DNA from: Schlegelella_A sp035493195
GTDB lineage: Bacteria; Pseudomonadota; Gammaproteobacteria; Burkholderiales; Burkholderiaceae_C
NCBI GenBank assembly: GCA_035493195.1
Contig: DATJIM010000393.1
Coordinates: forward strand, 1-6,520
DNA length: 6,520 nucleotides
Reading direction: 5' to 3'
Position 1 is the first letter of the stretch, and each line of letters starts with the position of its first letter. The notes under the pieces were generated by a model. That model saw nothing but the letters and a program-made list of their open reading frames with translations, did not search any database and was not told the DNA's origin. Shown here piece by piece: positions 1 to 6,045 of the stretch. The position numbers and the translations under genes are program-made.

Positions 1-117
1 GTCGCCGACGCGTTCTGCGCGTCGCGGCTCGAAGGCGCCGGCGCGCGCAACTTCGGCACCCTGCCGCGCGGCGTCGACTGCGCCGCGATCGTCGAACGCG
101 CGATGCCGCACGCGTGA
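1..117 (+). CDS. Acyl-CoA dehydrogenase, AidB-like, C-terminal end (partial)
   Basis: Only the last 38 codons are present, read in frame 1 to a TGA at 115-117; the start lies left of the window. The visible peptide has the pattern FCASRL, then FGTLP, then GVD and an Ile-Val-Glu-Arg-Ala stretch. From memory, this is how the C-terminus of the AidB-type (DNA alkylation response) branch of the acyl-CoA dehydrogenases looks. AidB proteins are FAD-binding tetramers linked to protection from alkylating agents; many homologues are plain acyl-CoA dehydrogenases. The catalytic and FAD-binding parts are outside the window, so the assignment rests on this tail alone. The next gene starts 46 nt downstream on the same strand, so co-transcription is possible. 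The alternative is another acyl-CoA dehydrogenase subfamily. Confidence 0.6.
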   Translation, partial: VADAFCASRLEGAGARNFGTLPRGVDCAAIVERAMPHA

Positions 118-149
118 GCCGGCCGGGCGGCTATCCTCTCGACTGCAAC

Positions 150-155
150 GAGGGG
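150..155 (+). promoter_or_regulatory. Shine-Dalgarno site that favours the ATG at 164
   Basis: The purine run GAGGGG ends 8 nt before the ATG at 164, a normal spacing. An in-frame GTG at 155 overlaps the run itself and would have no usable ribosome binding site, so the ATG at 164 is preferred although the frame is open from the GTG. Confidence 0.55.
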
Positions 156-163
156 TGGCAGCG

Positions 164-2203
164 ATGCGCGCGTGGACCGTGGATGCCGACGACATTCGCG
201 TCGCCGAGGACTTCGACGAGGCGCTGCTGCACCGCACCCCCGAGATCGACGCGTTCCTGACGCCCGATCGCGACGACAAGTTCATCGTCATCGGCACCAA
301 GGGCTTCGGCAAGACGCTCCTGCTGAAGGCCAAGCGCGTGCTCTACCAGCGCAGCGGCCAGGCGACCTGCCTGCCGAACGGCAACCTGCTCGACAAGCCG
401 ATCGGCGACAAGATCTTCGGCCGCGAGTCGATCGCGCTCTTCTCGGCGTCGCCGCTGCCGTGGTCGAAGGTGTGGCTGTCGGCGATCGCGATGGCGGCGC
501 TCAAGCACGCCGGCGCGACCGATGGCCTGAAGGTCGGCGCACGCACGAACTCGCTGATCGCCGATGCGCAGCTGCACGGCGTCATCGACCACTTCGTGCG
601 CCTGCTCGACTTCTCGCCGAGCGAGCTGCAGCGCTGCGCGACCGAGACCGACGGCCACCTGGTGCCGCGCCTGCGCGCGCTGAATTCGCCGCTCGCGATC
701 TTCATCGACGGCATCGACGAGTATTTCAACAAGCACGTCGAGGACACGCCGGCGAACGCCAGCGTCACCGGCGAGGTATCGCCGAACGTCTGGTTCTTCG
801 CCCAGCTCGGCCTCGTCGAGGTCGCCTACCAGCTGCGCCGCATCAACCATCACCTGAAGATCTTCGCGGCGATCCGCAAGGAGGCGTACGCGCGGCTGCC
901 GGAGCGCACCGCGATGGTCCAGCAGTACCGCGGCAGCGCCGTCGACATCGTCTACGCGCCCGAGAGTCTGCGCGAGATCTTCGTCAACAACGTCCGCCTG
1001 GTGAAGCCCGACCGGATGGTCAAGCCCGAGCTCGCCAAGACCAAGCCGCTCGAGGCGTTCCTCGGCCGCACCAGCGTCGTCGACACGTCGACGCACGAGG
1101 AGGAGGACGCCTTCGAGTACATCTGCCGGCACACGCTGCTGCGTCCGCGCGACCTGATGACGATCGGCGAGCGGCTGACGGCGCTCAGGCCCGACGAGCG
1201 CCGCAACGAATACCGGTTGAAGGATGCCGTCAACCAGGCGGCAAGCGAGATCGCGCACGAATACCTCGCCGAGATCGCTCCGTACGTCGGCGACCTCGAC
1301 GCCGAGCGGCTGTTCGAGCGTCTGCCCGGACACGTCGTCACGCGCGCCGAGCTGGAGTCGATCCTCGAGAGCTACGACGGCGACGAAGGACGCGATCCGT
1401 TCAGCAGCCTCTACCGCGTGGGGCTCCTCGGCTACGTGCAGCACGACCGCGTTCGCGGCGGCTGGCGGCAGCGGTTCCTCCGCCCCGGCGAGGCGACGCT
1501 CGACACCAACGGCGCGCTGCCGCGCTCGACGCACTATCTCGTCCACCCGGTGCTGTTCGACGTCATCGCGCGCAGCCACCCCGCGTTCCTGCAGCGCATC
1601 GACCGCACCAACGTCGTCGGCTACGACCGGCCGTGGCGCGAGACGGCGAGCGCCGACCGCACCGTCAACGTCCGCCAGTGCTGCGTGCTGAAGGCCGACA
1701 TCCAGTCGTTCTCTTCGCTGATGCGCGCCGGCGCCGACGCCCCGGTGCGCGCCGCGCTCGAGGACGCAGTGCATCGCTGGGCGCCGGTCGCCGCGATCAC
1801 CGAGGTCCGCGCCGGCGACGCCGTCGTGATCGCGGCCGACGACCCGGTCGCGCTCGCGCAGACCGCGCGCCACCTGATGGACGACGTCTACCAGGCACCG
1901 GGGCAGCCGCGGCTCCGGATCGCGCTGCACTACGGCGAGGTGCAGACGCGCCAGGGCGACGCCGACGTCGTCCCCGAGATCGCCGGGGGTGACGCGCTGC
2001 TCTGCGCGGCGCGGGTCGAGCCGATCGTCGAGCCGGGACAGATCTGGGTCACCGAGGCGTTTCGCCAGCAGTTCCTCGAGCGGCCGTCGCTCTGGCGGAC
2101 GTCGCCGCTCGAGCCGCCGAGCGGCGAGGAGATGTTCAACGTCAAGAAAACGGGCTCGAGCGAGCCGGACGCATGGGTCCGGCTCTATCGGCTCGAGACC
2201 TGA
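164..2203 (+). CDS. P-loop ATPase fused to a class III adenylate/guanylate cyclase-like domain
   Basis: This is a 679-residue protein, numbered from the ATG at 164. The N-terminal part is a P-loop NTPase: Walker A GTKGFGKT at 44-51, after a hydrophobic beta strand, and Walker B IFIDGIDEY at 179-187 with the Asp-Glu expected of a hydrolysing ATPase. A strand ending in IRKEAY (about 237-242) may carry a sensor arginine. Its style resembles the Sll1717-type or STAND-like P-loop ATPases (recalled, not searched). Residues about 385-470 look like a winged helix, with LYRVGLLGYV at 416-425 and HPVLFDVI at 461-468. Residues about 505-640 match a class III nucleotide cyclase: ADIQSFS (metal Asp 512), AGDAV (second metal Asp 552), LHYGEV at 588-593 and AAR (Arg 617), then PGQIWVTEAF. 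The usual substrate Lys position appears to be Val 548 and the transition-state Asn position Leu 613, so cyclase activity is doubtful. No signal peptide or membrane helix is seen, so it is probably cytosolic. A nucleotide-sensing or signalling ATPase is an inference; no exact function is known. Confidence 0.85.
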   Translation: MRAWTVDADDIRVAEDFDEALLHRTPEIDAFLTPDRDDKFIVIGTKGFGKTLLLKAKRVLYQRSGQATCLPNGNLLDKPIGDKIFGRESIALFSASPLPWSKVWLSAIAMAALKHAGATDGLKVGARTNSLIADAQLHGVIDHFVRLLDFSPSELQRCATETDGHLVPRLRALNSPLAIFIDGIDEYFNKHVEDTPANASVTGEVSPNVWFFAQLGLVEVAYQLRRINHHLKIFAAIRKEAYARLPERTAMVQQYRGSAVDIVYAPESLREIFVNNVRLVKPDRMVKPELAKTKPLEAFLGRTSVVDTSTHEEEDAFEYICRHTLLRPRDLMTIGERLTALRPDERRNEYRLKDAVNQAASEIAHEYLAEIAPYVGDLDAERLFERLPGHVVTRAELESILESYDGDEGRDPFSSLYRVGLLGYVQHDRVRGGWRQRFLRPGEATLDTNGALPRSTHYLVHPVLFDVIARSHPAFLQRIDRTNVVGYDRPWRETASADRTVNVRQCCVLKADIQSFSSLMRAGADAPVRAALEDAVHRWAPVAAITEVRAGDAVVIAADDPVALAQTARHLMDDVYQAPGQPRLRIALHYGEVQTRQGDADVVPEIAGGDALLCAARVEPIVEPGQIWVTEAFRQQFLERPSLWRTSPLEPPSGEEMFNVKKTGSSEPDAWVRLYRLET

Positions 2204-2212
2204 GCGAACGCG

Positions 2213-2722
2213 CTACGCCGAGCGCGGATGCGCCGGGCGGTGGTCGTCGGCGGAATCGTGCAGCGAGCTCGGCGCATCGGGATGCGCGTTCGCCGAGATG
2301 CCGATGCCGAGGCGATCGACGAGCTCGCCGCCGAGCCAGCCGGTCACGAGCGCGATCGCGGCACCGCAGAACGAGAGGAGCCACGCCCACGTCGGCGGCT
2401 GCGCGACCTGCCCCGAGCGCAACCACAGGCTGAGCGCGAAGAGGACGAGGACGACGACGTTGCCGCTGCCGTGCCAGCCGCCGATCTTCTTGGCACGCGT
2501 GCCCGAAGGGATCGCGATCCAGTCGATCAGGCCGAACGGCGCCGCGAGCAGGCCGCCGACGATGCCCGAGGCGATCAGCGCATACGCCACGGTGGCCGCG
2601 TACGCCGCGCCCGATGCGAGATGGATGATGTCGAAGACAACCGACGTCGCGAGCAGCCCGAGCGGGAAGACGATGAGCATCTGGTGCACCGGGTGTCCGA
2701 ACAACTTGACCCTGCTTTCCAT
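2213..2722 (-). CDS. DUF2231 family four-helix inner-membrane protein
   Basis: The protein has 169 residues. The motif GHPVHQMLIVFP at 9-20 (His 10, His 13) and the GWLGGELV signature at 128-135 are characteristic of DUF2231, a family of predicted membrane proteins of unknown function. Four hydrophobic segments lie at about 14-36, 43-65, 88-102 and 112-130. The polar tail from about 142 is rich in His, Asp and Ser and is probably not in the membrane. The start at 2722 is chosen because GGAG lies 6 nt upstream on the minus strand and the conserved motif begins soon after; an in-frame ATG at 2752 would add ten residues. The conserved histidines resemble ligand positions in b-type cytochromes, but haem binding is only a suggestion. 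The gene diverges from the HiPIP gene and converges on the ATPase gene, with 9 nt between the stops. Confidence 0.85.
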   Translation of the reverse strand: MESRVKLFGHPVHQMLIVFPLGLLATSVVFDIIHLASGAAYAATVAYALIASGIVGGLLAAPFGLIDWIAIPSGTRAKKIGGWHGSGNVVVLVLFALSLWLRSGQVAQPPTWAWLLSFCGAAIALVTGWLGGELVDRLGIGISANAHPDAPSSLHDSADDHRPAHPRSA

Positions 2723-2805
2723 GTCGATCTCCGGAGTGATCCAATGCGACATCGGGCAAACGGAGTGCCCGAACGATCCGATCGAAGCACCGCACAGGAG
2801 ACGAC

Positions 2806-3114
2806 ATGACCACTCGCAGAGCCATCCTTCACTGGGTCCCCGCCGCCGGCGTCGCGCTGGTCGCCGGCCGCGCGCACGCGCAGGCCGGCAAACCCGTCGA
2901 CGAGAAGGAGCCGCAGGCGGTCTCACTCGGCTACGTCAGCGACGCCACGCGCGTCGACAAGGCGAAGTTCCCGAAGTTCGCTGCCGGCCAGCACTGCGCG
3001 GTCTGCCAGTTCTACACGGCAGCAGCGACGGCGCCGACCGGGCCGTGCACGATCTTCGGCGGCCGCGCCGTCGCGGGCCCCGGCTGGTGCAGCGCCTTCG
3101 TGAAGAAGGCCTGA
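2806..3114 (+). CDS. High-potential iron-sulfur protein (HiPIP), Tat-exported
   Basis: The precursor has 102 residues. Four cysteines at 64, 67, 81 and 95 follow the HiPIP pattern C-x2-C-x13-C-x13-C, with the aromatic residues and Gly-Trp-Cys (93-95) typical of the family near the 4Fe-4S cluster. HiPIPs are small periplasmic electron carriers, known in purple phototrophs and many respiring proteobacteria, where they can pass electrons from the bc1 complex to terminal oxidases or reaction centres. The N-terminus carries a twin arginine (Arg 4-5, in TRRAIL), a hydrophobic stretch and an AHA cleavage site near residue 25, as expected for Tat export of a prefolded cluster protein. AGGAG lies 5 nt before the ATG. 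The mature part of about 75 residues is normal for the family. The stop is 10 nt from that of the convergent YceI gene. The physiological partner cannot be told from the sequence. Confidence 0.93.
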   Translation: MTTRRAILHWVPAAGVALVAGRAHAQAGKPVDEKEPQAVSLGYVSDATRVDKAKFPKFAAGQHCAVCQFYTAAATAPTGPCTIFGGRAVAGPGWCSAFVKKA

Positions 3115-3124
3115 GCGTCGCCGG

Positions 3125-3694
3125 CTATTGCCGGATGCCCTCGACCTGGACGAGCAGCGGAATCTCGTCCGGTGTCACCTGCGCGAGGGCGCCGAGCCCG
3201 TACTGGCTGCGCTGGATCTTGCCTTCGAAGTCGCCGCCGCACACCTCGCGCTTGAGCATCGAGTTCTCGTAGCAGTTGAAGCGGGTCGCCTTCAGTGCGA
3301 CCGGCTGCGACTTGCCGTTGAGCGTGAGCGTTCCCGACACCGATGCGAGCTTGTCGCCGTCGAAGACGAACGTGTCGGCGGTGAAGTGCGCCGTCGGGTT
3401 CGCCGCGACGTTGAACATGCGATCGCCGCGCAGGAAGTTCTGCAGGCTCGCCGTCGCGGTGGCGATGGTGCCCAGGTCGATGGTGATGTCGGCCTTGCCC
3501 GACTTCGCCGCGCGGTCGAGCGTCACGGTGCTGCTTGGCTTGACCTGCAGGCGGCCTCGCTGCGTCGACGTGCCCATGTGCAGGGCCTCGAAGGTGATGA
3601 CGCTGTGGTCGGGATCGAGAGCGAACGTCACCGGCTCGGCCGACGCCGCAAAGGCAGCGGCGCACAAGGTCGTGGCGAGAAAGGCTTTCGGCAT
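3125..3694 (-). CDS. YceI family periplasmic protein (copy with Cys pair)
   Basis: The precursor has 189 residues, with a short signal peptide ending ASA at 17-19. The mature part begins with an FALDPDHSVITFEALHMG-type strand typical of YceI. It continues through an NFLRGDRMFNVAANP segment (86-100) and TLNGKSQPVALKA (124-136). It ends with a family-typical region containing Cys 141 and Cys 152 around MLKREVCGGDFEG. YceI proteins form a lipocalin-like beta barrel that binds long isoprenoid or quinone-like lipids; the ligand here is unknown. GGAG lies upstream of the ATG, about 9 nt away. This is the last gene of the b561-YceI-YceI series, 65 nt after the other YceI gene and with no clear terminator between them. 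The cysteines may form a disulfide, since the protein is exported (inference). Confidence 0.9.
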   Translation of the reverse strand: MPKAFLATTLCAAAFAASAEPVTFALDPDHSVITFEALHMGTSTQRGRLQVKPSSTVTLDRAAKSGKADITIDLGTIATATASLQNFLRGDRMFNVAANPTAHFTADTFVFDGDKLASVSGTLTLNGKSQPVALKATRFNCYENSMLKREVCGGDFEGKIQRSQYGLGALAQVTPDEIPLLVQVEGIRQ

Positions 3695-3759
3695 GGGGTC
3701 GGTCTCCGTGGAGTGGTGGGTGGTGCTGGCACGGGGCCAGCCTGTGAATGCCAGTCCGC

Positions 3760-4344
3760 CTAGAGCGGGTTCAATCCCGTGAACACCAGCTTGAAGCGGA
3801 CGCGGACGTCGTTGGCGACGAGCGACACGTCGGTCCACTCGTTCTCGCCGATCTTGTAGTCGAGCCGCTTGACGACGAACTCGCCGGTCGCGGTCGACTG
3901 CGCTCCGTTCTGCGCGATCGTGACGGGGACGACGATGTCGTGCGCGGTCCCTTTCAGCTCGAAGCGGCCCTTCGCCTGGAAGCGGCCGCCGCCGAGCGCC
4001 GAGATCGCGCTCGACTGGAACGTCGCGCGCGGGAACTTGCCGGCGTTGAACCACGGCGCGCGTGGCAGCTCGACGTCGGTTTCGGCAAAGCCCACTGTCG
4101 CGCTCGCGGTGTCGACCGAGACCGTCACCGAGCCGCCCTGCGGCGCCTTCGGGTCGAGAACGAGCTGGACGTCGAAGCGGCGAAACTTGCCATCGACCGG
4201 GACGCCGCTCTGCTTGAGCTGGAACGCGATCTCGCTTTGCGCGGCGACGAGCTTGGCCGGCGCCGGCGACTGCGCGTGCGCCACGCTCGCGATCAGCAGC
4301 GCAGCAGCGAAGGAGCTCGCCCTCGATCGTGCGAACCTCCTCAT
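3760..4344 (-). CDS. YceI family periplasmic protein (Cys-free copy, partner of b561)
   Basis: The precursor has 194 residues. The signal peptide has an Arg-rich start, a hydrophobic core at about 11-22 and AHA at 22-24. YceI features are the early strand SEIAFQLKQSGVPVDGKF (37-54), the FAETDVELPRAPWFNAGKFP segment (86-105), the ELKGTAHDIVVPV strand (129-141) and the EWTDVSLVANDVRVRFKL strand at the end, which is often seen in YceI proteins encoded next to cytochrome b561. There are no cysteines. The start codon overlaps the stop of the b561 gene as ATGA (4341-4344), which suggests translational coupling. The order b561 then YceI matches the yceJ-yceI operon known from E. coli. A role in binding or carrying an isoprenoid lipid or quinone near the membrane cytochrome is likely but not shown. 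Confidence 0.88.
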   Translation of the reverse strand: MRRFARSRASSFAAALLIASVAHAQSPAPAKLVAAQSEIAFQLKQSGVPVDGKFRRFDVQLVLDPKAPQGGSVTVSVDTASATVGFAETDVELPRAPWFNAGKFPRATFQSSAISALGGGRFQAKGRFELKGTAHDIVVPVTIAQNGAQSTATGEFVVKRLDYKIGENEWTDVSLVANDVRVRFKLVFTGLNPL

Positions 4345-4922
4345 GCGCGCCTCCGCGTCGGCCACCACGGCCACATCCGCGCCATCAGGTGGTCGCGGTC
4401 GACGAACTGGTGCTTGAACGCGGCAGCGACGTGCAGGCACACGATCGCCGCGAGCAAGTACGACGCGACCTCGTGCAGCGGCGCCAACACCTCCTCGGCG
4501 AGCAGCTTGTCGCGCGGCACGAAGTCGGGAAGCGGGAGGACGCCGAACCAGACGACCGGCACGCCCAGCGCCGACGTGGTCGCCCAGCCGAGCAGCGGAA
4601 CGAGGAAGAAGAGCGCGTAGAAGACGAGGTGCGTGCCGCGGTACGCCTGCTGCTGCCACGGCGGCGTGTGCGCCGGCAACGGCGGCGGCGGATGGCCGGC
4701 GGCTCGCCACAGGAGCCGCGTCGCCGACAGCGCCAGGACGCACATGCCGAGCCACTTGTGCCAGTTGAAGAGGCGCAGCCGCTGCGGCGAGAGGGGCAGG
4801 TCGACCATGGTGAGGCCGATCAGGAACGTGCAGACGATGGCCACCGCGAGCAGCCAGTGCATCGCGACCGCGACTTTTCCGTACGAGCCGGCGAGATCGG
4901 GAACAGTCGCTGCGTCGTCCAT
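4341..4922 (-). CDS. Cytochrome b561 family di-haem membrane protein (YceJ-like)
   Basis: The protein has 193 residues and four predicted membrane helices, at about 17-38, 54-72, 97-118 and 139-160. Candidate axial haem ligands are His 22 (in AMHWLLA), His 55 (in NWHKWLG), His 140 (in PLHEVASY) and His 154 (in CLHVAAAFKHQF). This is the pattern of the bacterial cytochrome b561 family, which holds two b-type haems and is thought to move electrons between quinol and periplasmic acceptors or oxygen species. The C-terminus is short and basic. It is the first gene of the minus-strand operon and overlaps the next gene by 4 nt. No strong Shine-Dalgarno is seen before the ATG at 4922, but only about 20 residues precede the first haem-ligand helix, so the true start cannot be far away. 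Ubiquinol oxidation is known for the E. coli CybB member; its use here is inferred. Confidence 0.9.
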   Translation of the reverse strand: MDDAATVPDLAGSYGKVAVAMHWLLAVAIVCTFLIGLTMVDLPLSPQRLRLFNWHKWLGMCVLALSATRLLWRAAGHPPPPLPAHTPPWQQQAYRGTHLVFYALFFLVPLLGWATTSALGVPVVWFGVLPLPDFVPRDKLLAEEVLAPLHEVASYLLAAIVCLHVAAAFKHQFVDRDHLMARMWPWWPTRRRA

Positions 4923-4961
4923 GTGGCGAAGAAGTGCCGCGGTGCGGCGCCGTCGCGCGCG

Positions 4962-4967
4962 ATTCTA
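4962..4967 (-). promoter_or_regulatory. Possible -10 element of the b561-YceI operon
   Basis: Read on the minus strand, this is TAGAAT, one mismatch from the sigma-70 consensus, in an otherwise GC-rich gap. It would put transcription start about 33 nt before the b561 ATG. No convincing -35 box is found at 16-18 nt; the nearest likeness, CTGACG, is about 20 nt upstream. This is a weak call. Confidence 0.22.
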
Positions 4968-5044
4968 GACAGCGCACCGACAATCGTCGTCAGATGCGCC
5001 GGCGACGACCGCCGTTCCCGCCGGCCGCCGACGAGGAGCCTGCC

Positions 5045-5434
5045 ATGCCGACGTTTCATCTCCTGCCGAGCGCGCCGAAGCCGGTCGCAGCGTACAGCCA
5101 CGCCGTCGAGGCGGGCGGATTCGTCTTCGTCACCGGCCAGCTGGCGACCGATCCCGACGACGACGCGCGGCCGATGCCCGCGGGCGTCGAGGCGCAGACC
5201 GCGAAGGTGATGGACAACCTCCGCCGCGTCCTCGAAGGCCTCGGCCTCGGCTTCGCCGACGTCGTCTCGGCGCGCGTCTTCCTGACCGACTTCGACCGCG
5301 ACTACGCGACGATGAACGCGTGCTACGCGCGCCACTTCGCCGCCGCCAGGCTGCCGGCGCGGACGACGGTCGGGGTGACGCGGCTCGCCCGCGGCGGCCT
5401 GGTCGAGATCGACATGATCGCGGCGCGCCGCTGA
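5045..5434 (+). CDS. RidA family (YjgF/YER057c/UK114) reactive imine deaminase
   Basis: The protein has 129 residues, the normal family length. RidA enzymes hydrolyse reactive enamines and imines such as 2-aminoacrylate, formed by pyridoxal-phosphate enzymes, to ketoacids and ammonia in the cytosol. Residues matching the E. coli RidA active site are visible: Tyr 17 (in VAAYSHAV), the TGQ turn at 30-32, Arg 106 (in LPARTTVGV) and Glu 121 (in LVEIDMIA). The retained Arg and Glu argue for a deaminating member rather than an inactive paralogue. GAGGAG at 5033-5038, 6 nt before the ATG, fixes the start. The gene stands alone on +, divergent from the b561 operon across 122 bp. Some Rid subgroups serve catabolic pathways, and the context does not tell which substrate is used here. 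Confidence 0.92.
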   Translation: MPTFHLLPSAPKPVAAYSHAVEAGGFVFVTGQLATDPDDDARPMPAGVEAQTAKVMDNLRRVLEGLGLGFADVVSARVFLTDFDRDYATMNACYARHFAAARLPARTTVGVTRLARGGLVEIDMIAARR

Positions 5435-5512
5435 GCGCCGCGCGCGCGCCGCCTGGAAAGGTCGCTGCGCACGGGCGTGAACTTCGGCGCACGTTCGATG
5501 CGCCGGCGCCGA

Positions 5513-5528
5513 CCGGCGATTTCGCCGG
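5513..5528. repeat. Perfect inverted repeat before the small membrane protein gene
   Basis: CCGGCG (5513-5518) and CGCCGG (5523-5528) pair perfectly around an ATTT loop. No T-tract follows, so it is not a canonical terminator. It sits about 80 nt after the RidA stop and directly before the GAGGAG run at 5532-5537, so it could end the RidA message or affect access to the ribosome binding site. In DNA this GC-rich, chance is also a reasonable explanation. Confidence 0.35.
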
Positions 5529-5555
5529 CGCGAGGAGCACGCATCATGGCGGCCG

Positions 5556-6041
5556 ATGTCGATCTCGATCACGATGCGCATGACCAAGATCGCGCTCTAC
5601 CGTGCGAGCCTGCTGGCCGACAACCTCGGCATTCGTCTCTGCCTCGCCGCGCTCCTCGTCATGCCGTCGGCGTTCGTCTTCCTGCTGCCGATGCTCACGC
5701 TCTTGGGCGCCCCCGACGATGCGCTCCTTCCCGCCGGCCTGATCCGCAACGGCGGCGGCTGGATCGCGCTCTCGCTCGCGCTCGGTGTCGGCTTCAGCGG
5801 CGCGTGGCTGCGCATCGTCCTCGCCGGACCTCCTCTCGTGCGCCGGCCGGGGCTGCGGCTGTTCGTCCTGGCGGCGCTCGCGCTCGGCATCGCGGCGATC
5901 GCGATCGACCTGCTCGCGCTGCTCGCGTCGTCGTCGCGCGACGAAGGCGGCTGGCTGCTCTTCGCGGCGCTGCTCGTCAGCTCCTTCCTGCTCGCCGGAA
6001 CGATCGGCCAGCCGCAGCCCGAAAAGCTGCACCGGCTCTGA
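5556..6041 (+). CDS. Small four-helix membrane protein of unknown function
   Basis: The family is not recognised. From the ATG at 5556 it has 161 residues with four hydrophobic segments at about 28-50, 66-90, 100-124 and 132-149, joined by short polar loops (GAPDDALLPAGLIRNGG, GPPLVRRPG, SSSRDEGG). The basic N-terminus and the RRPG loop suggest that the N-terminus and the middle loop face the cytoplasm. The start is uncertain: in-frame ATGs lie at 5556, 5574 and 5580, and none has a well-placed Shine-Dalgarno. The good GAGGAG run at 5532-5537 is 8 nt before an out-of-frame ATG at 5546. The coherent helix pattern makes the frame itself credible. The stop is 4 nt from that of the convergent gene on the right. 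Confidence 0.68.
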   Translation: MSISITMRMTKIALYRASLLADNLGIRLCLAALLVMPSAFVFLLPMLTLLGAPDDALLPAGLIRNGGGWIALSLALGVGFSGAWLRIVLAGPPLVRRPGLRLFVLAALALGIAAIAIDLLALLASSSRDEGGWLLFAALLVSSFLLAGTIGQPQPEKLHRL

Positions 6042-6045
6042 GCGA

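Noticed and set aside
131..1930. Long minus-strand open frame (about 599 codons) opposite the ATPase-cyclase gene
   Set aside because: Its product is full of Arg, Ala, Val and Asp runs with no motif, as expected for the antisense of a GC-rich gene. The plus strand shows Walker motifs and a cyclase domain.
172..1992. Plus-strand open frame of 606 codons inside the ATPase-cyclase gene
   Set aside because: It is Arg- and Ala-rich in long runs and has no recognisable fold; it is a +2 frame shadow made possible by the lack of A/T-rich stop codons.
164..2203. Anti-phage defence system centred on the ATPase-cyclase protein
   Set aside because: The neighbours are metabolic and envelope genes, there are no effector, nuclease or mobile-element genes, and base composition does not change. 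Defence remains a guess from architecture only.
2228..2809. Plus-strand open frame opposite DUF2231
   Set aside because: It is strongly Arg/Glu/Asp-rich and lacks motifs, while the minus strand encodes a clear four-helix DUF2231 protein.
3121..3134. CCGGC-TATT-GCCGG hairpin at the HiPIP/YceI junction as a two-way terminator
   Set aside because: The stem is only 5 bp, there is no T-tract on either strand, and it overlaps the YceI stop codon; such short matches are common in DNA this GC-rich.
3748..4620. Plus-strand open frame opposite the second YceI and b561 genes
   Set aside because: Its composition is that of an antisense shadow, and it crosses two well-supported minus-strand genes.
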